Below are positions 37,274-47,219 of a DNA stretch of 53,657 nucleotides, in pieces. Position numbers and translations under genes: made by a program. The DNA lies in contig QCCE01000011.1 in the NCBI GenBank assembly GCA_003281385.1, positions 1-53,657 on the forward strand. The letters are read 5' to 3'. Under the pieces are notes generated by a model. It saw nothing but the letters and a program-made list of their open reading frames with translations, was not told the DNA's origin and searched no databases. Numbering within the stretch: the stretch's first letter is position 1; every line of letters starts with the position of its first letter. The DNA comes from Prochlorococcus sp. AG-347-K17. Lineage in GTDB: Bacteria; Cyanobacteriota; Cyanobacteriia; PCC-6307; Cyanobiaceae.

Positions 37274-37343
37274 TATTCAACAAATAGAATTTCTTGTTAT
37301 GTACTTTTCAACAGATGAGGTTTGTTTTTAATTGATTTCCACA
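37274..37343 (+). promoter_or_regulatory. Three forward-facing DnaA-box-like sites
   Basis: Plus-strand sites TATTCAACA (37274-37282, 7 of 9), TTTTCAACA (37305-37313, 8 of 9) and ATTTCCACA (37335-37343, 8 of 9) are spaced about 30 bases apart. Their orientation is opposite to the four sites on the left. Confidence 0.45.
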
Positions 37344-37363
37344 GACACTATTTTTTTTGGATT

Positions 37364-38467
37364 TTAATATCCTAAGATTTTAGTTATATTTTTTAATGAA
37401 GGTTCAATATTTTTCCTAAAAATAGCATCGTTGTTTTTTATAGCGCAATCAGGATCTTTCAATCCATTTCCAGTCAGAACACAAACAATAGTCGATTCTT
37501 TCTGAATTCTATTTTTATTTTTAATCAGTCCAGCAACTGATGCCGCACTAGCAGGTTCACAAAAGACTCCCTCTTTGGCAAGAAGTTTATAAGCATTGAT
37601 TATTTCTTCATCTGTAACTGATTGAAAGTCTCCTTTACTTTCTTTCTTTACTATTTTTGCTTTTTCTCTATTTACAGGATTCCCAATTCTAATAGCTGTA
37701 GCAATTGTTTCTGGATCCTTAACAATTATATTTTTTACTAATGGAGCAGAGCCTTCAGATTGAAAACCCATCATAATTGGTAATTTTAAATTTCTTTTTA
37801 TTTTTGAATATTCTTTAAATCCCATCCAATAAGCAGTTATATTTCCTGCATTGCCCATTGGAATGCAAAGCCAATCAGGAGCAATACCTAAATCATCAAC
37901 TATTTCAAAAGCTGCTGTCTTTTGTCCTTGTATTCGATATGGATTTACAGAATTAACAAGTTCTATAGGATGTTCTGAGGATAAATCTCTAACTATTTCA
38001 AGAGCCTTATCAAAGTTTCCATTAATAGATATTATTTCGGCACCATACATTAAAGCTTGCGCAAGCTTTCCTTGTGCAACAAATCCTTCTGGGATTAAAA
38101 CATAAGGTTTTAATCCTCCTCTAGAAGCATATGCAGCAGCAGCAGCAGAAGTGTTTCCAGTACTTGCACAAATTACTGCTTCACGACCTTCTTCTTTTGC
38201 TTTGCTAATCGCCATAGTCATACCACGATCTTTAAAAGATCCTGTCGGATTAAGGCCATCATATTTTAAAAAAACTTTTGTTCCATTTCCAATTAAGTTA
38301 CTAATTGATTCGCTTTGAATTAATGGAGTGTTTCCTTCATTGAGGGAAATAATAGGAGTTTTATTAGTAACCGGGAGATATTGTTTATAAGCTTCTATTA
38401 GACCTGGCCATCTTTTTTTTCTGTAATTAATACGCAGTTTATTTTTAATTTTATGCAATAACACCAT
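37364..38467 (-). CDS. thrC: Threonine synthase
   Basis: ThrC converts O-phosphohomoserine to threonine with PLP. The 367-residue protein has the PLP lysine Lys79 in [14 protein letters not shown], and the PLP-phosphate loop region [14 protein letters not shown] near 200-215. The length and short N-terminus match the compact bacterial class. It is the first gene on the right side of the origin and reads toward it, while dnaN reads away. It is six bases after the DUF1400 gene. Confidence 0.96.
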   Translation of the reverse strand: MVLLHKIKNKLRINYRKKRWPGLIEAYKQYLPVTNKTPIISLNEGNTPLIQSESISNLIGNGTKVFLKYDGLNPTGSFKDRGMTMAISKAKEEGREAVICASTGNTSAAAAAYASRGGLKPYVLIPEGFVAQGKLAQALMYGAEIISINGNFDKALEIVRDLSSEHPIELVNSVNPYRIQGQKTAAFEIVDDLGIAPDWLCIPMGNAGNITAYWMGFKEYSKIKRNLKLPIMMGFQSEGSAPLVKNIIVKDPETIATAIRIGNPVNREKAKIVKKESKGDFQSVTDEEIINAYKLLAKEGVFCEPASAASVAGLIKNKNRIQKESTIVCVLTGNGLKDPDCAIKNNDAIFRKNIEPSLKNITKILGY

Positions 38468-38473
38468 GATTGT

Positions 38474-39046
38474 TTAATTTGATTTAATTCTTTCTAGAGG
38501 AGAATTGGTGAAAAAGGTTAATAATTCTGAAATCGATTCTACTTTATTCATAACTTTGCTCAAAGCGCTGACATCTAAAATTACAGTTTTAGTTGGGTAC
38601 CCTTCAAAAAAATTTATTAGATTTATTTCACCTTTTCCAATGTTAATTCCTTGAATTACGCTTGCTCTAAGGGCCAACATGCCTGTTCTATTATCTGTTG
38701 CTCTGGGAGGGTGAATAATAGATGAAAGTCTTGTTAAAAAAACATTTCCTATTTCAGAATATACTAGTTTGCTTGCAATGGTAATAGGAATTTCAAAATC
38801 TTTATTTAAAACTGTTCTAATTTCTTCATCAGGAGATCCAGTTGCTTTCAAAATTCTTTTTAATTTACCTGTAGATTTACCTTCTTTGACAAAAGTTTTT
38901 AAAGAATTCACTGTAATTGTCCTCGAAAATATGCCGTATGTGATTTTAATTTCTTCAGCAGCATTAGCTTTTGGAACATTAAAAAATAATGGAGAAATTA
39001 CTAAAATAAAAAATATTTTAAATAATAAAAATTTACTAGACTTCAT
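38474..39046 (-). CDS. DUF1400 family secreted protein
   Basis: This 190-residue protein has a signal peptide (hydrophobic 8-22, likely cut after ANA near 29). It contains the block ITYGIFSRTITVNSLKTFVKEGKSTGKLKRIL, typical of the cyanobacterial DUF1400 domain, which often precedes an alpha/beta hydrolase domain. Here the hydrolase part is absent, so it is the domain alone, expected in periplasm or lumen. The function is unknown. It starts one base before the ABC1 kinase stop, a tight same-strand junction. Confidence 0.85.
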   Translation of the reverse strand: MKSSKFLLFKIFFILVISPLFFNVPKANAAEEIKITYGIFSRTITVNSLKTFVKEGKSTGKLKRILKATGSPDEEIRTVLNKDFEIPITIASKLVYSEIGNVFLTRLSSIIHPPRATDNRTGMLALRASVIQGINIGKGEINLINFFEGYPTKTVILDVSALSKVMNKVESISELLTFFTNSPLERIKSN

Positions 39047-40903
39047 TTAGATATTTGCACCAGCGGCAATCTTAACAAGTCTTACTACTCCTTTTTCAGT
39101 AACTTTCTTTGCAATTTTTATACCCATTTCTTTTGTGTAGGGCTCATTTATAAGTCTCGGAACCCTTTTTACGAAAATGTCAATCGAATAGCCGGGTACT
39201 TTTTGTAAAATCTCTAAAAAATTTCTCAATGGCGCAACATACATTATAAGATCATTCAAGTTATTATTTTCGTTAGTAGTATTTAATTTAATTGATTGAG
39301 GAAGATAATTATTTAAACTTTTCAATATTTTTAGACTAAGTAAATCTATCTGATTTGTTAAACCTTCAACTATCTCATTTCTAAGAAATCCTCCATTTGG
39401 AGAAAAGAGAAGATTTATAACTTCGTCTAAAAGTTTTTCTAAGTCGAGATTTGTTTGCTTGGCAGCGTTAGAAAGAAGATCTTCTAAACGATCCCATTTA
39501 AATTTTTTATTATCAAAAAGCATTTCTTTAAGGCTTTCCCTTAATTGTGGATCAGGGTCTTCCATTAACCTTCTTGCAAAATATGGATAAGCTGCGCCTA
39601 ATATTTTGAAGTTTGGATCTACACTTAAAGCTATTCCCTCTAATGTAAGTAATGATCTAATTATAAGAGCATAATACGGGGGTAGTCTGAAAGGGAATTT
39701 ATACATAACACCAGACATATCGTCAGTAACGCTCTTAAAATCCATTTTCGAAACTCCTTGTTCAACGGCGTTAATGAAAACATCTTGAAATGCTGGAACT
39801 ATGGGTTCTAGATTAACTTCCTCTGATAAAAATCCTAATTTAACAAAATCTTGAGACAATTTATCGAAGTTTTTATTTACTAAGTGAACTACTGCTTGAA
39901 TTAATCCTGACCTAGATTTTCTGGAAACTTCGCTCATCATTCCAAAATCTAGATAACATAATCTGCCATCTTCTAGGGCTAATAAATTACCTGGATGCGG
40001 GTCTGCATGAAAAAAACCATGTTCTAAAAGTTGTTCTAAACTGCATTGCACCCCTATATCAATCATGTCATCAGGATTAATTCCTAATTTTTTAACGTCT
40101 TCTAAATTTGTTAATTTTGTACCGTCTATCCATTCCATTGCTAAAACTCTTCTTGAAGTTATTTCTTTATAAATTTTTGGGACGGCAATCATCTTGTTAT
40201 GTTTATGCATATCTCTAAATTTTTCTGCATTTGCAGCTTCGTTTAGATAATCCATCTCTTCAAAAACTCTCTTGCCTAATTCATCAATCAAAGCAACTAG
40301 ATCACTTCTTATCAATCTGATATTGTTTTTTAGCCAATAAGCAATGTTCCTTACAATGTAAAGGTCTAAGGTTATTTGTTCTCTTAAACCTGGCCGTTGT
40401 ACTTTTATTGCAACGATCTCTCCATTTTTTAATTTGGCTTTATGCACTTGACCTAAAGAAGCAGCAGAAATTGGCTCCTTATCAATTTCTAAAAAAATCT
40501 CATTTATTTTGTTTCCTAAATCTTCTTCTATTAATTCCATAGCTTTATCGCCATCAAAACCAGGGAGCTGATCTTGTAATTCAGATAATTCTTCTAGAAG
40601 TATTCCTGGGATTATATCTGGTCTTGTTGATAAAGCTTGGCCTGCTTTAACAAATGCAGGTCCAAGTTCTACTAACAAAGTTGTTAATTCTCTTGCTCTA
40701 AATCTTGCTTGTGGTTCATTTTTCAATCTTCCAGTCAATTTATCCCATCCAACAGAAAAGATGTAAGCAAAAATTGGTATAAGTGTTTGCCAAAGTCTTT
40801 TTAAGAGTCTTCTAGGATTTTTTTTGTAAATTTTAGAAATTGTATCTGGATCATAATTTAAGAGTCCTGATACCTCAATAAAATCAGTAAAATCTTCTTT
40901 CAT
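39047..40903 (-). CDS. ABC1/UbiB-family atypical kinase
   Basis: This 618-residue protein belongs to the ABC1K (UbiB/COQ8-like) group. It has the KxGQ motif (KAGQ at 86-89), an Ala-rich nucleotide loop SAASLGQVHKA, and kinase catalytic residues in HADPHPGNL and YLDFGMM. Cyanobacteria and plastids have several such proteins, tied to quinone and tocopherol metabolism. C-terminal helices may anchor it to membranes. Its substrate is not evident. It is divergent from recN with 68 bases between. Confidence 0.93.
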   Translation of the reverse strand: MKEDFTDFIEVSGLLNYDPDTISKIYKKNPRRLLKRLWQTLIPIFAYIFSVGWDKLTGRLKNEPQARFRARELTTLLVELGPAFVKAGQALSTRPDIIPGILLEELSELQDQLPGFDGDKAMELIEEDLGNKINEIFLEIDKEPISAASLGQVHKAKLKNGEIVAIKVQRPGLREQITLDLYIVRNIAYWLKNNIRLIRSDLVALIDELGKRVFEEMDYLNEAANAEKFRDMHKHNKMIAVPKIYKEITSRRVLAMEWIDGTKLTNLEDVKKLGINPDDMIDIGVQCSLEQLLEHGFFHADPHPGNLLALEDGRLCYLDFGMMSEVSRKSRSGLIQAVVHLVNKNFDKLSQDFVKLGFLSEEVNLEPIVPAFQDVFINAVEQGVSKMDFKSVTDDMSGVMYKFPFRLPPYYALIIRSLLTLEGIALSVDPNFKILGAAYPYFARRLMEDPDPQLRESLKEMLFDNKKFKWDRLEDLLSNAAKQTNLDLEKLLDEVINLLFSPNGGFLRNEIVEGLTNQIDLLSLKILKSLNNYLPQSIKLNTTNENNNLNDLIMYVAPLRNFLEILQKVPGYSIDIFVKRVPRLINEPYTKEMGIKIAKKVTEKGVVRLVKIAAGANI

Positions 40904-40971
40904 AACTTTATATATTTAAAACCTTTATTTTTTTAAAAAAGAAGTTAATTTTTTTATATGGAAGGTTTATC

Positions 40972-42651
40972 ATGTTAATACAACTAAAAATAGAAAATAT
41001 TGCCCTAATAGAAATTATAGAAATTAATTTCGAAAAAGGTTTGAATATCATAACTGGGGATTCTGGTTCAGGAAAATCATTAATTTTGGATTCCCTGAAT
41101 GCTTTATTTGGTGGAACTAATATACCTCTAAAACATTTAATACGTCCAGGAAAAGATTTTTGCGTTATTGAGGCATTATTTTCTTCTTCTTCTCAAATTA
41201 ATAATTGGTTAACTAGTAATGGTTTTGAAATAACTTCTTCAGAACTACAAATTAAAAGAAAATCTTATAAAAAGAACAATAAAATCTTATCCAAATATAG
41301 CCTTAATGATTTACCAATTAATAGACAATCTTTAGAAAAACTTGGAGGATTTTTAATAGATTTTGCAGGTCAATCCGACACTTTTATCTTTGATTCTTTA
41401 GATAAGAGAAGATTAATTATTGATGACTTATGTTCCCAAAAGTTTAGAGAGACTAGCGAAAGGATTAGAAGTATATGGGGAGAAACTAAAGTTTTAAAAA
41501 AATTAATGGATGAAAAAATAGATTTTTCTAAGAATCAAGAAGAAAAAAACTTGGCAATTAAACACATGTTGAAGAGTTTAGAAGAAGCTGATTTAAATTC
41601 CAGTGAAGAAATTTGTGAATTAGAGTTAGTAGAAAAAAAACTTGTAAATAATTTAGAAATTAATAATTCAATTAAATCATCATTAGAAAATTTAAATAAT
41701 TTTAATCATGATGAGCCGTCAGTAACTTCTTTCATAAATCAATCAATAAAGATTTTAAATAAAACAGCAGATTTCGATTTAAAGATTCAAAACTTTAGAG
41801 AGAAGTTCTTAAATATTCATGCTGATATTGAAGATTTAATTTTTGATCTAAACTCATATTTGCAAGAAATAGAAAATCATGAATCTAATCTTCCAGAAAT
41901 ACAAAAAAGATTATTCTTTTTAAAAAATTTAGAGAGAACTTTTTCATTGGATCTTACTCAATTAATTGAAAAGCGCGATCAATTAAAGACGTATTTTCAA
42001 CAGAATGATCAAGCTAGTGATATTTCCAGGATTCAAGCTCAGATTGCGAATTTACAAAGGAATTTAGATTCTTTATTTGTTATTCAATCTACTGAAAGAA
42101 AAAAAATTGCTAAACATTTACAAAATTCAGTAATGTCGATATTAAGCAATCTAGGTTTAGAAAATGCAAATTTTTCAATTCAATTTTCTGAATGCAAGCC
42201 TTCTGGCGATGGAATTGACGATATAAATTTCTTGTTTTCTGCTAATCCTGATCAGAAGCTTGCTCCATTATCAAATGTTATTTCTGGTGGAGAAATGTCA
42301 AGATTTTTATTAGCTATTAAATCTAGTATTTCTAAACAACCAAATACTTTCTTTTTAGATGAAATTGATAGTGGTTTAAGTGGTAAATCTCTATTTTCTT
42401 TGGTTGAGCTAATAAAAGAAATTTCTAAAAATCAACAAGTCTTATGTATTACACATCAGCCATTCCTAGCTGCTAGGGGATCAGCTCATTTCAAAGTTAA
42501 TAAAAAAGTAATTGATAGAATAACTTACACTTCAATTGCAAAGCTAACTACAAAAAATCAAAGAAAAAAAGAACTAATAGAACTTATAGGTGGAGTCTCA
42601 TGCGAAGTAAACGAATATGCTTCTAGACTTCTTGATCGCTCAGCTGCGTAA
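40972..42651 (+). CDS. recN: DNA repair protein RecN
   Basis: RecN is an SMC-like ATPase acting in double-strand break repair. The 559-residue protein has Walker A GDSGSGKS at 29-36, a long central coiled coil (about 170-370), the signature ISGGEMSRFLLAIK and Walker B FFLDEIDSGLSG near the end. The length is normal. uvrA follows on the same strand after 54 bases, making a repair pair. The ATG at 40972 is supported because the upstream ATG at 40958 runs into a stop after four codons. Confidence 0.96.
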   Translation: MLIQLKIENIALIEIIEINFEKGLNIITGDSGSGKSLILDSLNALFGGTNIPLKHLIRPGKDFCVIEALFSSSSQINNWLTSNGFEITSSELQIKRKSYKKNNKILSKYSLNDLPINRQSLEKLGGFLIDFAGQSDTFIFDSLDKRRLIIDDLCSQKFRETSERIRSIWGETKVLKKLMDEKIDFSKNQEEKNLAIKHMLKSLEEADLNSSEEICELELVEKKLVNNLEINNSIKSSLENLNNFNHDEPSVTSFINQSIKILNKTADFDLKIQNFREKFLNIHADIEDLIFDLNSYLQEIENHESNLPEIQKRLFFLKNLERTFSLDLTQLIEKRDQLKTYFQQNDQASDISRIQAQIANLQRNLDSLFVIQSTERKKIAKHLQNSVMSILSNLGLENANFSIQFSECKPSGDGIDDINFLFSANPDQKLAPLSNVISGGEMSRFLLAIKSSISKQPNTFFLDEIDSGLSGKSLFSLVELIKEISKNQQVLCITHQPFLAARGSAHFKVNKKVIDRITYTSIAKLTTKNQRKKELIELIGGVSCEVNEYASRLLDRSAA

Positions 42652-42668
42652 AATAAAAAAAATTCTAC

Positions 42669-42674
42669 TATAAT
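42669..42674 (+). promoter_or_regulatory. Likely -10 box for uvrA
   Basis: A perfect TATAAT lies 31 bases upstream of the uvrA start, between recN and uvrA. It suggests uvrA has its own promoter in addition to any readthrough from recN. No clear -35 box is present. Confidence 0.5.
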
Positions 42675-42705
42675 AGTCTTTTTAAATCATAATCCAGATT
42701 TAAAC

Positions 42706-45609
42706 ATGGTTAATAAGGTTGATAGTAGTTTTGCAGAAGATAATTCAATTAATATTAGAGGAGCTCGTCAGCATAATTTAAAAAATATTGATCTTTCTCT
42801 ACCTAGGAACAAATTTATAGTTTTTACAGGTGTGAGTGGAAGTGGTAAAAGTTCTTTAGCCTTTGATACTATTTTTGCTGAAGGTCAAAGAAGATATGTT
42901 GAGAGTCTTTCTGCATACGCAAGGCAATTTTTGGGTCAAGTAGATAAACCAGATGTTGACAATATTGAAGGTTTATCACCTGCTATTTCAATTGATCAAA
43001 AATCCACAAGTCATAATCCTCGTTCAACAGTTGGAACAGTAACAGAAATACAAGATTATTTAAGATTATTGTTTGGTCGTGCTGGAGAGCCGCATTGTCA
43101 CCACTGCGGGATTCCAATTGCGCCTCAAACAATTGATGAAATGGTGGATCAAATTCTTCTTTTACCAGAAGGAACAAGGTACCAATTGTTGGCTCCTGTT
43201 GTAAGAGGTAAGAAAGGAACACATACAAAATTAATAAGCGGATTAGCTGCTGAAGGATTTGCTAGGGTAAGAATCAATGGAGAGGTAAGAGAACTTGCTG
43301 ATAGTATTGAATTAGATAAAAATCAAATTCATAATATTGAGGTAGTAGTTGATAGATTAATTGCAAGAGAAGGAATACAAGAAAGATTAAATGATTCACT
43401 ACAAACTTGTCTTAAAAGAGGCGATGGCTTAGCAATAGTAGAAGTTGTTCCAAAAAAAGGAGAAAATTTACCTCCTAACTTAGAGAGAGAAAAGCTTTAC
43501 TCTGAAAATTATGCATGTCCTGTACATGGCTCTATTGTTGAAGAACTTTCTCCTAGATTATTCTCTTTTAATAGCCCATATGGTGCCTGTCCAGATTGTC
43601 ATGGGATTGGTTATTTAAAAAAATTTACTGCTGATAGAGTTATACCTGATAAAACATTGCCTGTTTATGCTGCCATAGCTCCTTGGAGTGAAAAAGATAA
43701 TACTTATTACTTCTCTTTACTTTATTCTGTTGGTCAAGCTTATGGTTTTGAATTAAAAACTCCTTGGAAAGATTTAAGTGATTTGCAAAAACAAGTTCTA
43801 CTGTTGGGATCAGATAAACCAATATTAATTCAAGCTGATAGTCGATTTAAAACTTCTAGTGGCTTTGAAAGACCTTTTGAGGGGATTTTACCAATATTAG
43901 AAAGGCAATTGAATGAAGCCAATGGAGAATCAGTTAAACAAAAATTAGAAAAGTATTTAGAATTAGTTCCTTGCAAGACATGTTCAGGAAAAAGATTAAG
44001 ACCTGAGGCTTTGGCAGTAAAACTTGGCCCATACAACATTACTGACTTAACTTCTATAAGCGTTTCTGAAACTCTAAATCACATAGAGCGTATCATGGGT
44101 TTAGGTAAGACAAAGAAAGAAAATATATCCTTATCAGAAAAACAAAAGCAAATAGGTGAATTGGTTTTAAAAGAGATTCGTTTACGATTGAAATTTTTAA
44201 TTAATGTAGGTTTAGATTATTTGACTTTAGATAGACCAGCTATGACTTTGTCTGGTGGCGAGGCTCAGCGTATTAGATTGGCTACACAAATAGGTGCAGG
44301 TCTTACTGGTGTTTTATATGTATTAGATGAACCAAGTATTGGTTTGCACCAGAGAGACAATGACAGATTACTAGAAACATTAAAAAGCTTAAGAGACTTG
44401 GGTAATACTTTAGTTGTTGTTGAACATGATGAAGATACTATGAAATCAGCAGATTATTTAGTAGATATTGGTCCAGGGGCAGGTGTTTATGGTGGGGAAA
44501 TTATTGCTAAAGGATCTTATCAAGATGTCTTAAATTCAGAAAAGTCATTAACTGGAGCTTATCTCAGTGGTAGGAAATCGATTCCTACTCCAAAAGAACG
44601 TAGATCATCTGTAAAAAAAAGTTTAATTTTAAATAATTGCTCTAAAAATAATTTAAAAAATATTTCTGTTGAATTTCCTTTAGGAAGATTAGTTTCTGTA
44701 ACTGGTGTGAGTGGAAGTGGGAAGAGCACTTTGATAAATGAATTACTTCATCCTGCATTGTGTCATTCACTAGGTTTAAAAGTTCCTTTTCCTCAAGGAG
44801 TAAAAGAATTAAAGGGTATAAAGGCAATTGATAAAGTTATCGTTATTGATCAATCTCCAATAGGAAGAACTCCAAGATCAAATCCTGCTACATATACTGG
44901 TGCTTTTGATCCTATAAGGCAGATATTTACTGCCACAGTAGAAGCAAAAGCAAGAGGCTATCAGGCTGGTCAATTTAGCTTTAATGTGAAAGGAGGAAGA
45001 TGCGAAGCTTGTAAAGGTCAGGGAGTCAATGTAATTGAAATGAATTTTTTACCTGATGTGTACGTTCAATGTGAAGTATGTAAAGGAGCTCGTTTTAATA
45101 GAGAAACTCTTCAGGTGAAATATAAAGGTTTTAATATATCTGATGTTTTAGAGATGACTGTTGAACAAGCTGCAGAAACTTTTTCTGCTATACCTCAAGC
45201 TGCTGATAGATTATCTACATTGGTTGATGTTGGCTTAGGATATGTCAAATTAGGCCAGCCAGCTCCTACATTATCTGGTGGAGAGGCTCAAAGAGTTAAG
45301 TTAGCTACGGAATTGTCAAAAAGGGCTACTGGAAAAACTTTATATTTGATTGATGAACCAACTACAGGGTTAAGTTTTTATGATGTTCATAAATTAATGG
45401 ATGTGATACAACGTTTGGTAGATAAAGGTAATTCAGTAATTGTTATTGAACACAATTTAGATGTTATTAGATGTTCAGATTGGATTATCGATTTAGGACC
45501 TGATGGAGGGGATAAAGGAGGAGAAATCATTGCAGAAGGTATTCCTGAGGATGTAGCTAAAAATCCTAAAAGTCATACGGCAAAATATCTTAAAAAGGTT
45601 CTGAAATAA
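42706..45609 (+). CDS. uvrA: Excinuclease ABC subunit A
   Basis: UvrA recognises bulky DNA damage for nucleotide excision repair. The 967-residue protein has two ATPase modules, with Walker A GVSGSGKSS at 42-50 and GVSGSGKST later. Signature motifs are LSGGEAQR in both halves. Zinc CxxC pairs include CHHCG and CKTC in the first half and CEAC / CEVC in the second (RCEACKGQG). Length is standard. This marine genome relies on it for sunlight damage. It lies 54 bases after recN. Confidence 0.98.
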   Translation: MVNKVDSSFAEDNSINIRGARQHNLKNIDLSLPRNKFIVFTGVSGSGKSSLAFDTIFAEGQRRYVESLSAYARQFLGQVDKPDVDNIEGLSPAISIDQKSTSHNPRSTVGTVTEIQDYLRLLFGRAGEPHCHHCGIPIAPQTIDEMVDQILLLPEGTRYQLLAPVVRGKKGTHTKLISGLAAEGFARVRINGEVRELADSIELDKNQIHNIEVVVDRLIAREGIQERLNDSLQTCLKRGDGLAIVEVVPKKGENLPPNLEREKLYSENYACPVHGSIVEELSPRLFSFNSPYGACPDCHGIGYLKKFTADRVIPDKTLPVYAAIAPWSEKDNTYYFSLLYSVGQAYGFELKTPWKDLSDLQKQVLLLGSDKPILIQADSRFKTSSGFERPFEGILPILERQLNEANGESVKQKLEKYLELVPCKTCSGKRLRPEALAVKLGPYNITDLTSISVSETLNHIERIMGLGKTKKENISLSEKQKQIGELVLKEIRLRLKFLINVGLDYLTLDRPAMTLSGGEAQRIRLATQIGAGLTGVLYVLDEPSIGLHQRDNDRLLETLKSLRDLGNTLVVVEHDEDTMKSADYLVDIGPGAGVYGGEIIAKGSYQDVLNSEKSLTGAYLSGRKSIPTPKERRSSVKKSLILNNCSKNNLKNISVEFPLGRLVSVTGVSGSGKSTLINELLHPALCHSLGLKVPFPQGVKELKGIKAIDKVIVIDQSPIGRTPRSNPATYTGAFDPIRQIFTATVEAKARGYQAGQFSFNVKGGRCEACKGQGVNVIEMNFLPDVYVQCEVCKGARFNRETLQVKYKGFNISDVLEMTVEQAAETFSAIPQAADRLSTLVDVGLGYVKLGQPAPTLSGGEAQRVKLATELSKRATGKTLYLIDEPTTGLSFYDVHKLMDVIQRLVDKGNSVIVIEHNLDVIRCSDWIIDLGPDGGDKGGEIIAEGIPEDVAKNPKSHTAKYLKKVLK

Positions 45610-45809
45610 GAAAATCCTTGTTGTATTTCTTTTTATTTTAATTAGTGCAGCAATACTAAATTCTTTTTAAATGGGGGATAAAACTCCTCTATAACTGATT
45701 TCTTGAAAACTGTTATATAAAAAAATCAAAAATCATAATGCTTTCTTAATATTTCCATAGGAAATCCAGCTTATTTGTATTAAAGGCCGTTTATCGGAGG
45801 ATTTGCTGA

Positions 45810-47219
45810 ATGAGGTTAAAATTTTTACATTTACATTTACATGGTCTTATTCGCTCTAAAAATCTTGAATTAGGAAGGGACGCTGATACAGGAGGGCAAA
45901 CGCAATACGTTTTAGAGTTAGTTAAAAGTTTGGCTAATACTTCAGAAGTTGATCAAGTAGATTTAGTCACTCGTTTAATTAACGATCCTAAAGTTGATGA
46001 TGAATATTCTCAAGAAGAAGAATTTGTAGAACCTGGAGTGAAAATTTTAAGATTTAAATTTGGACCTAATAAATATTTAAGAAAGGAATTACTTTGGTCT
46101 TATTTGGACGATTTAACTGAATCCCTTATCTCTTATTACAAAAAAAATAAAAAGCCTAATTTTATTCATGCACATTACGCGGATGCTGGATATGTAGGAG
46201 TTAAACTAAGTCAATCCTTAAATGTTCCACTTATTTTTACCGGTCATTCTTTAGGAAGAGAAAAACAGAGGAAATTGCTTGATGCCGGTTTAAAAACTAA
46301 TCAGATCGAAAAGCTTTATTCCATAAGTAAAAGAATTGAGGCAGAAGAAAATGCATTAAAGAAAGCAGATATCGTTGTTACAAGCACTGAACAAGAGTCG
46401 GTTTATCAATATGCTCAATATTCTTCTTTTTCTTCTCACAAAGCTAAAGTGATTCCGCCTGGCGTTGATCATAATAAATTTCATCATATTCACTCGACAA
46501 CAGAGACAGCTGAAATTGATATTATGATGCAACCTTTTTTAAAGGATTCTACTAAACCTCCATTATTGACTATTTCTAGAGCTGTACGGAGAAAAAATAT
46601 ACCTTCTTTGATTGAAGCATATGGAAGATCTGAAAAATTAAAGAGAAAAACTAATTTAATTTTGATTTTGGGTTGTAGAGATAGTACTTCAAAACTTGAC
46701 CCTCAACAAAAAGAAGTATTCCATAATATTTTTGAAACGATTGATAAATATAATTTGTACGGAAAAGTAGCTTATCCAAAAAAGCATCTTTCAAGTCATA
46801 TTCCTGCTTTATATAGGTGGGCTGCTAGTAGAGGGGGTGTATTTGTAAATCCAGCTTTAACAGAGCCCTTTGGTTTAACTCTTCTTGAAGCTTCTTCATG
46901 TGGATTGCCAATAATATCAACAAATGATGGAGGACCAAAAGAAATTCACTCAAAATGTGAAAATGGACTTTTAGTTGATGTTACTGATATTAATGAAATG
47001 AAAGTTATTCTTGAAAAAGGAATTTCTAATAATAATCAGTGGAAGATATGGAGCAGAAATGGAATTGAGGGTGTTAATAGGCACTTTAGTTGGAACACTC
47101 ATGTACGCAATTATTTATCAATACTTACAGGAGAGTTTTCAAGGTCAAATAGCTATTCTTCATCTGATATTAAGCATAGTTGTTTAAAAGGAAGTTCTTC
47201 ACTAATAAAACCCCACTGA
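45810..47219 (+). CDS. sps: Sucrose-phosphate synthase, glucosyltransferase domain only
   Basis: This 469-residue family 4 glycosyltransferase should make sucrose-6-phosphate from UDP- or ADP-glucose and fructose-6-phosphate. Marks are HGLIRSKNLELGRDADTGGQ at 11-30, TGHSLGREKQRKLL near 145-160, and ALTEPFGLTLLEASSCGLP near 350-370 with the two catalytic Glu. No HAD-type phosphatase domain follows. A good Shine-Dalgarno GGAGG sits at 45796-45800, nine bases from the ATG, which is uncommon in this window. Its 3' end overlaps a minus-strand gene by 67 bases. A 200-base upstream gap holds its promoter. Confidence 0.92.
   Translation: MRLKFLHLHLHGLIRSKNLELGRDADTGGQTQYVLELVKSLANTSEVDQVDLVTRLINDPKVDDEYSQEEEFVEPGVKILRFKFGPNKYLRKELLWSYLDDLTESLISYYKKNKKPNFIHAHYADAGYVGVKLSQSLNVPLIFTGHSLGREKQRKLLDAGLKTNQIEKLYSISKRIEAEENALKKADIVVTSTEQESVYQYAQYSSFSSHKAKVIPPGVDHNKFHHIHSTTETAEIDIMMQPFLKDSTKPPLLTISRAVRRKNIPSLIEAYGRSEKLKRKTNLILILGCRDSTSKLDPQQKEVFHNIFETIDKYNLYGKVAYPKKHLSSHIPALYRWAASRGGVFVNPALTEPFGLTLLEASSCGLPIISTNDGGPKEIHSKCENGLLVDVTDINEMKVILEKGISNNNQWKIWSRNGIEGVNRHFSWNTHVRNYLSILTGEFSRSNSYSSSDIKHSCLKGSSSLIKPH

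Larger units (their letters stand above)
37027..37363. other. oriC: Probable chromosomal replication origin (oriC)
   Basis: This is the only gap over 300 bases. Its left part (about 37041-37136) is almost pure A/T. Four TAG triplets follow at 37137-37148, then two tandem DnaA-box-like sites at 37153-37161 and 37162-37170, with five more relaxed boxes to 37343. Cyanobacterial DnaA boxes are close to TTTTCCACA. Position next to dnaN, the AT-rich block and the box cluster support an origin. The hand-read boxes are imperfect, each 6 to 8 of 9 to that consensus. Confidence 0.8.

Noticed and set aside
45610..45809. Possible small RNA or tRNA between uvrA and sps
   Set aside because: No cloverleaf, strong hairpin with T-run or known cyanobacterial sRNA motif was found; only a five-base stem TTTCC-ATA-GGAAA was noticed.
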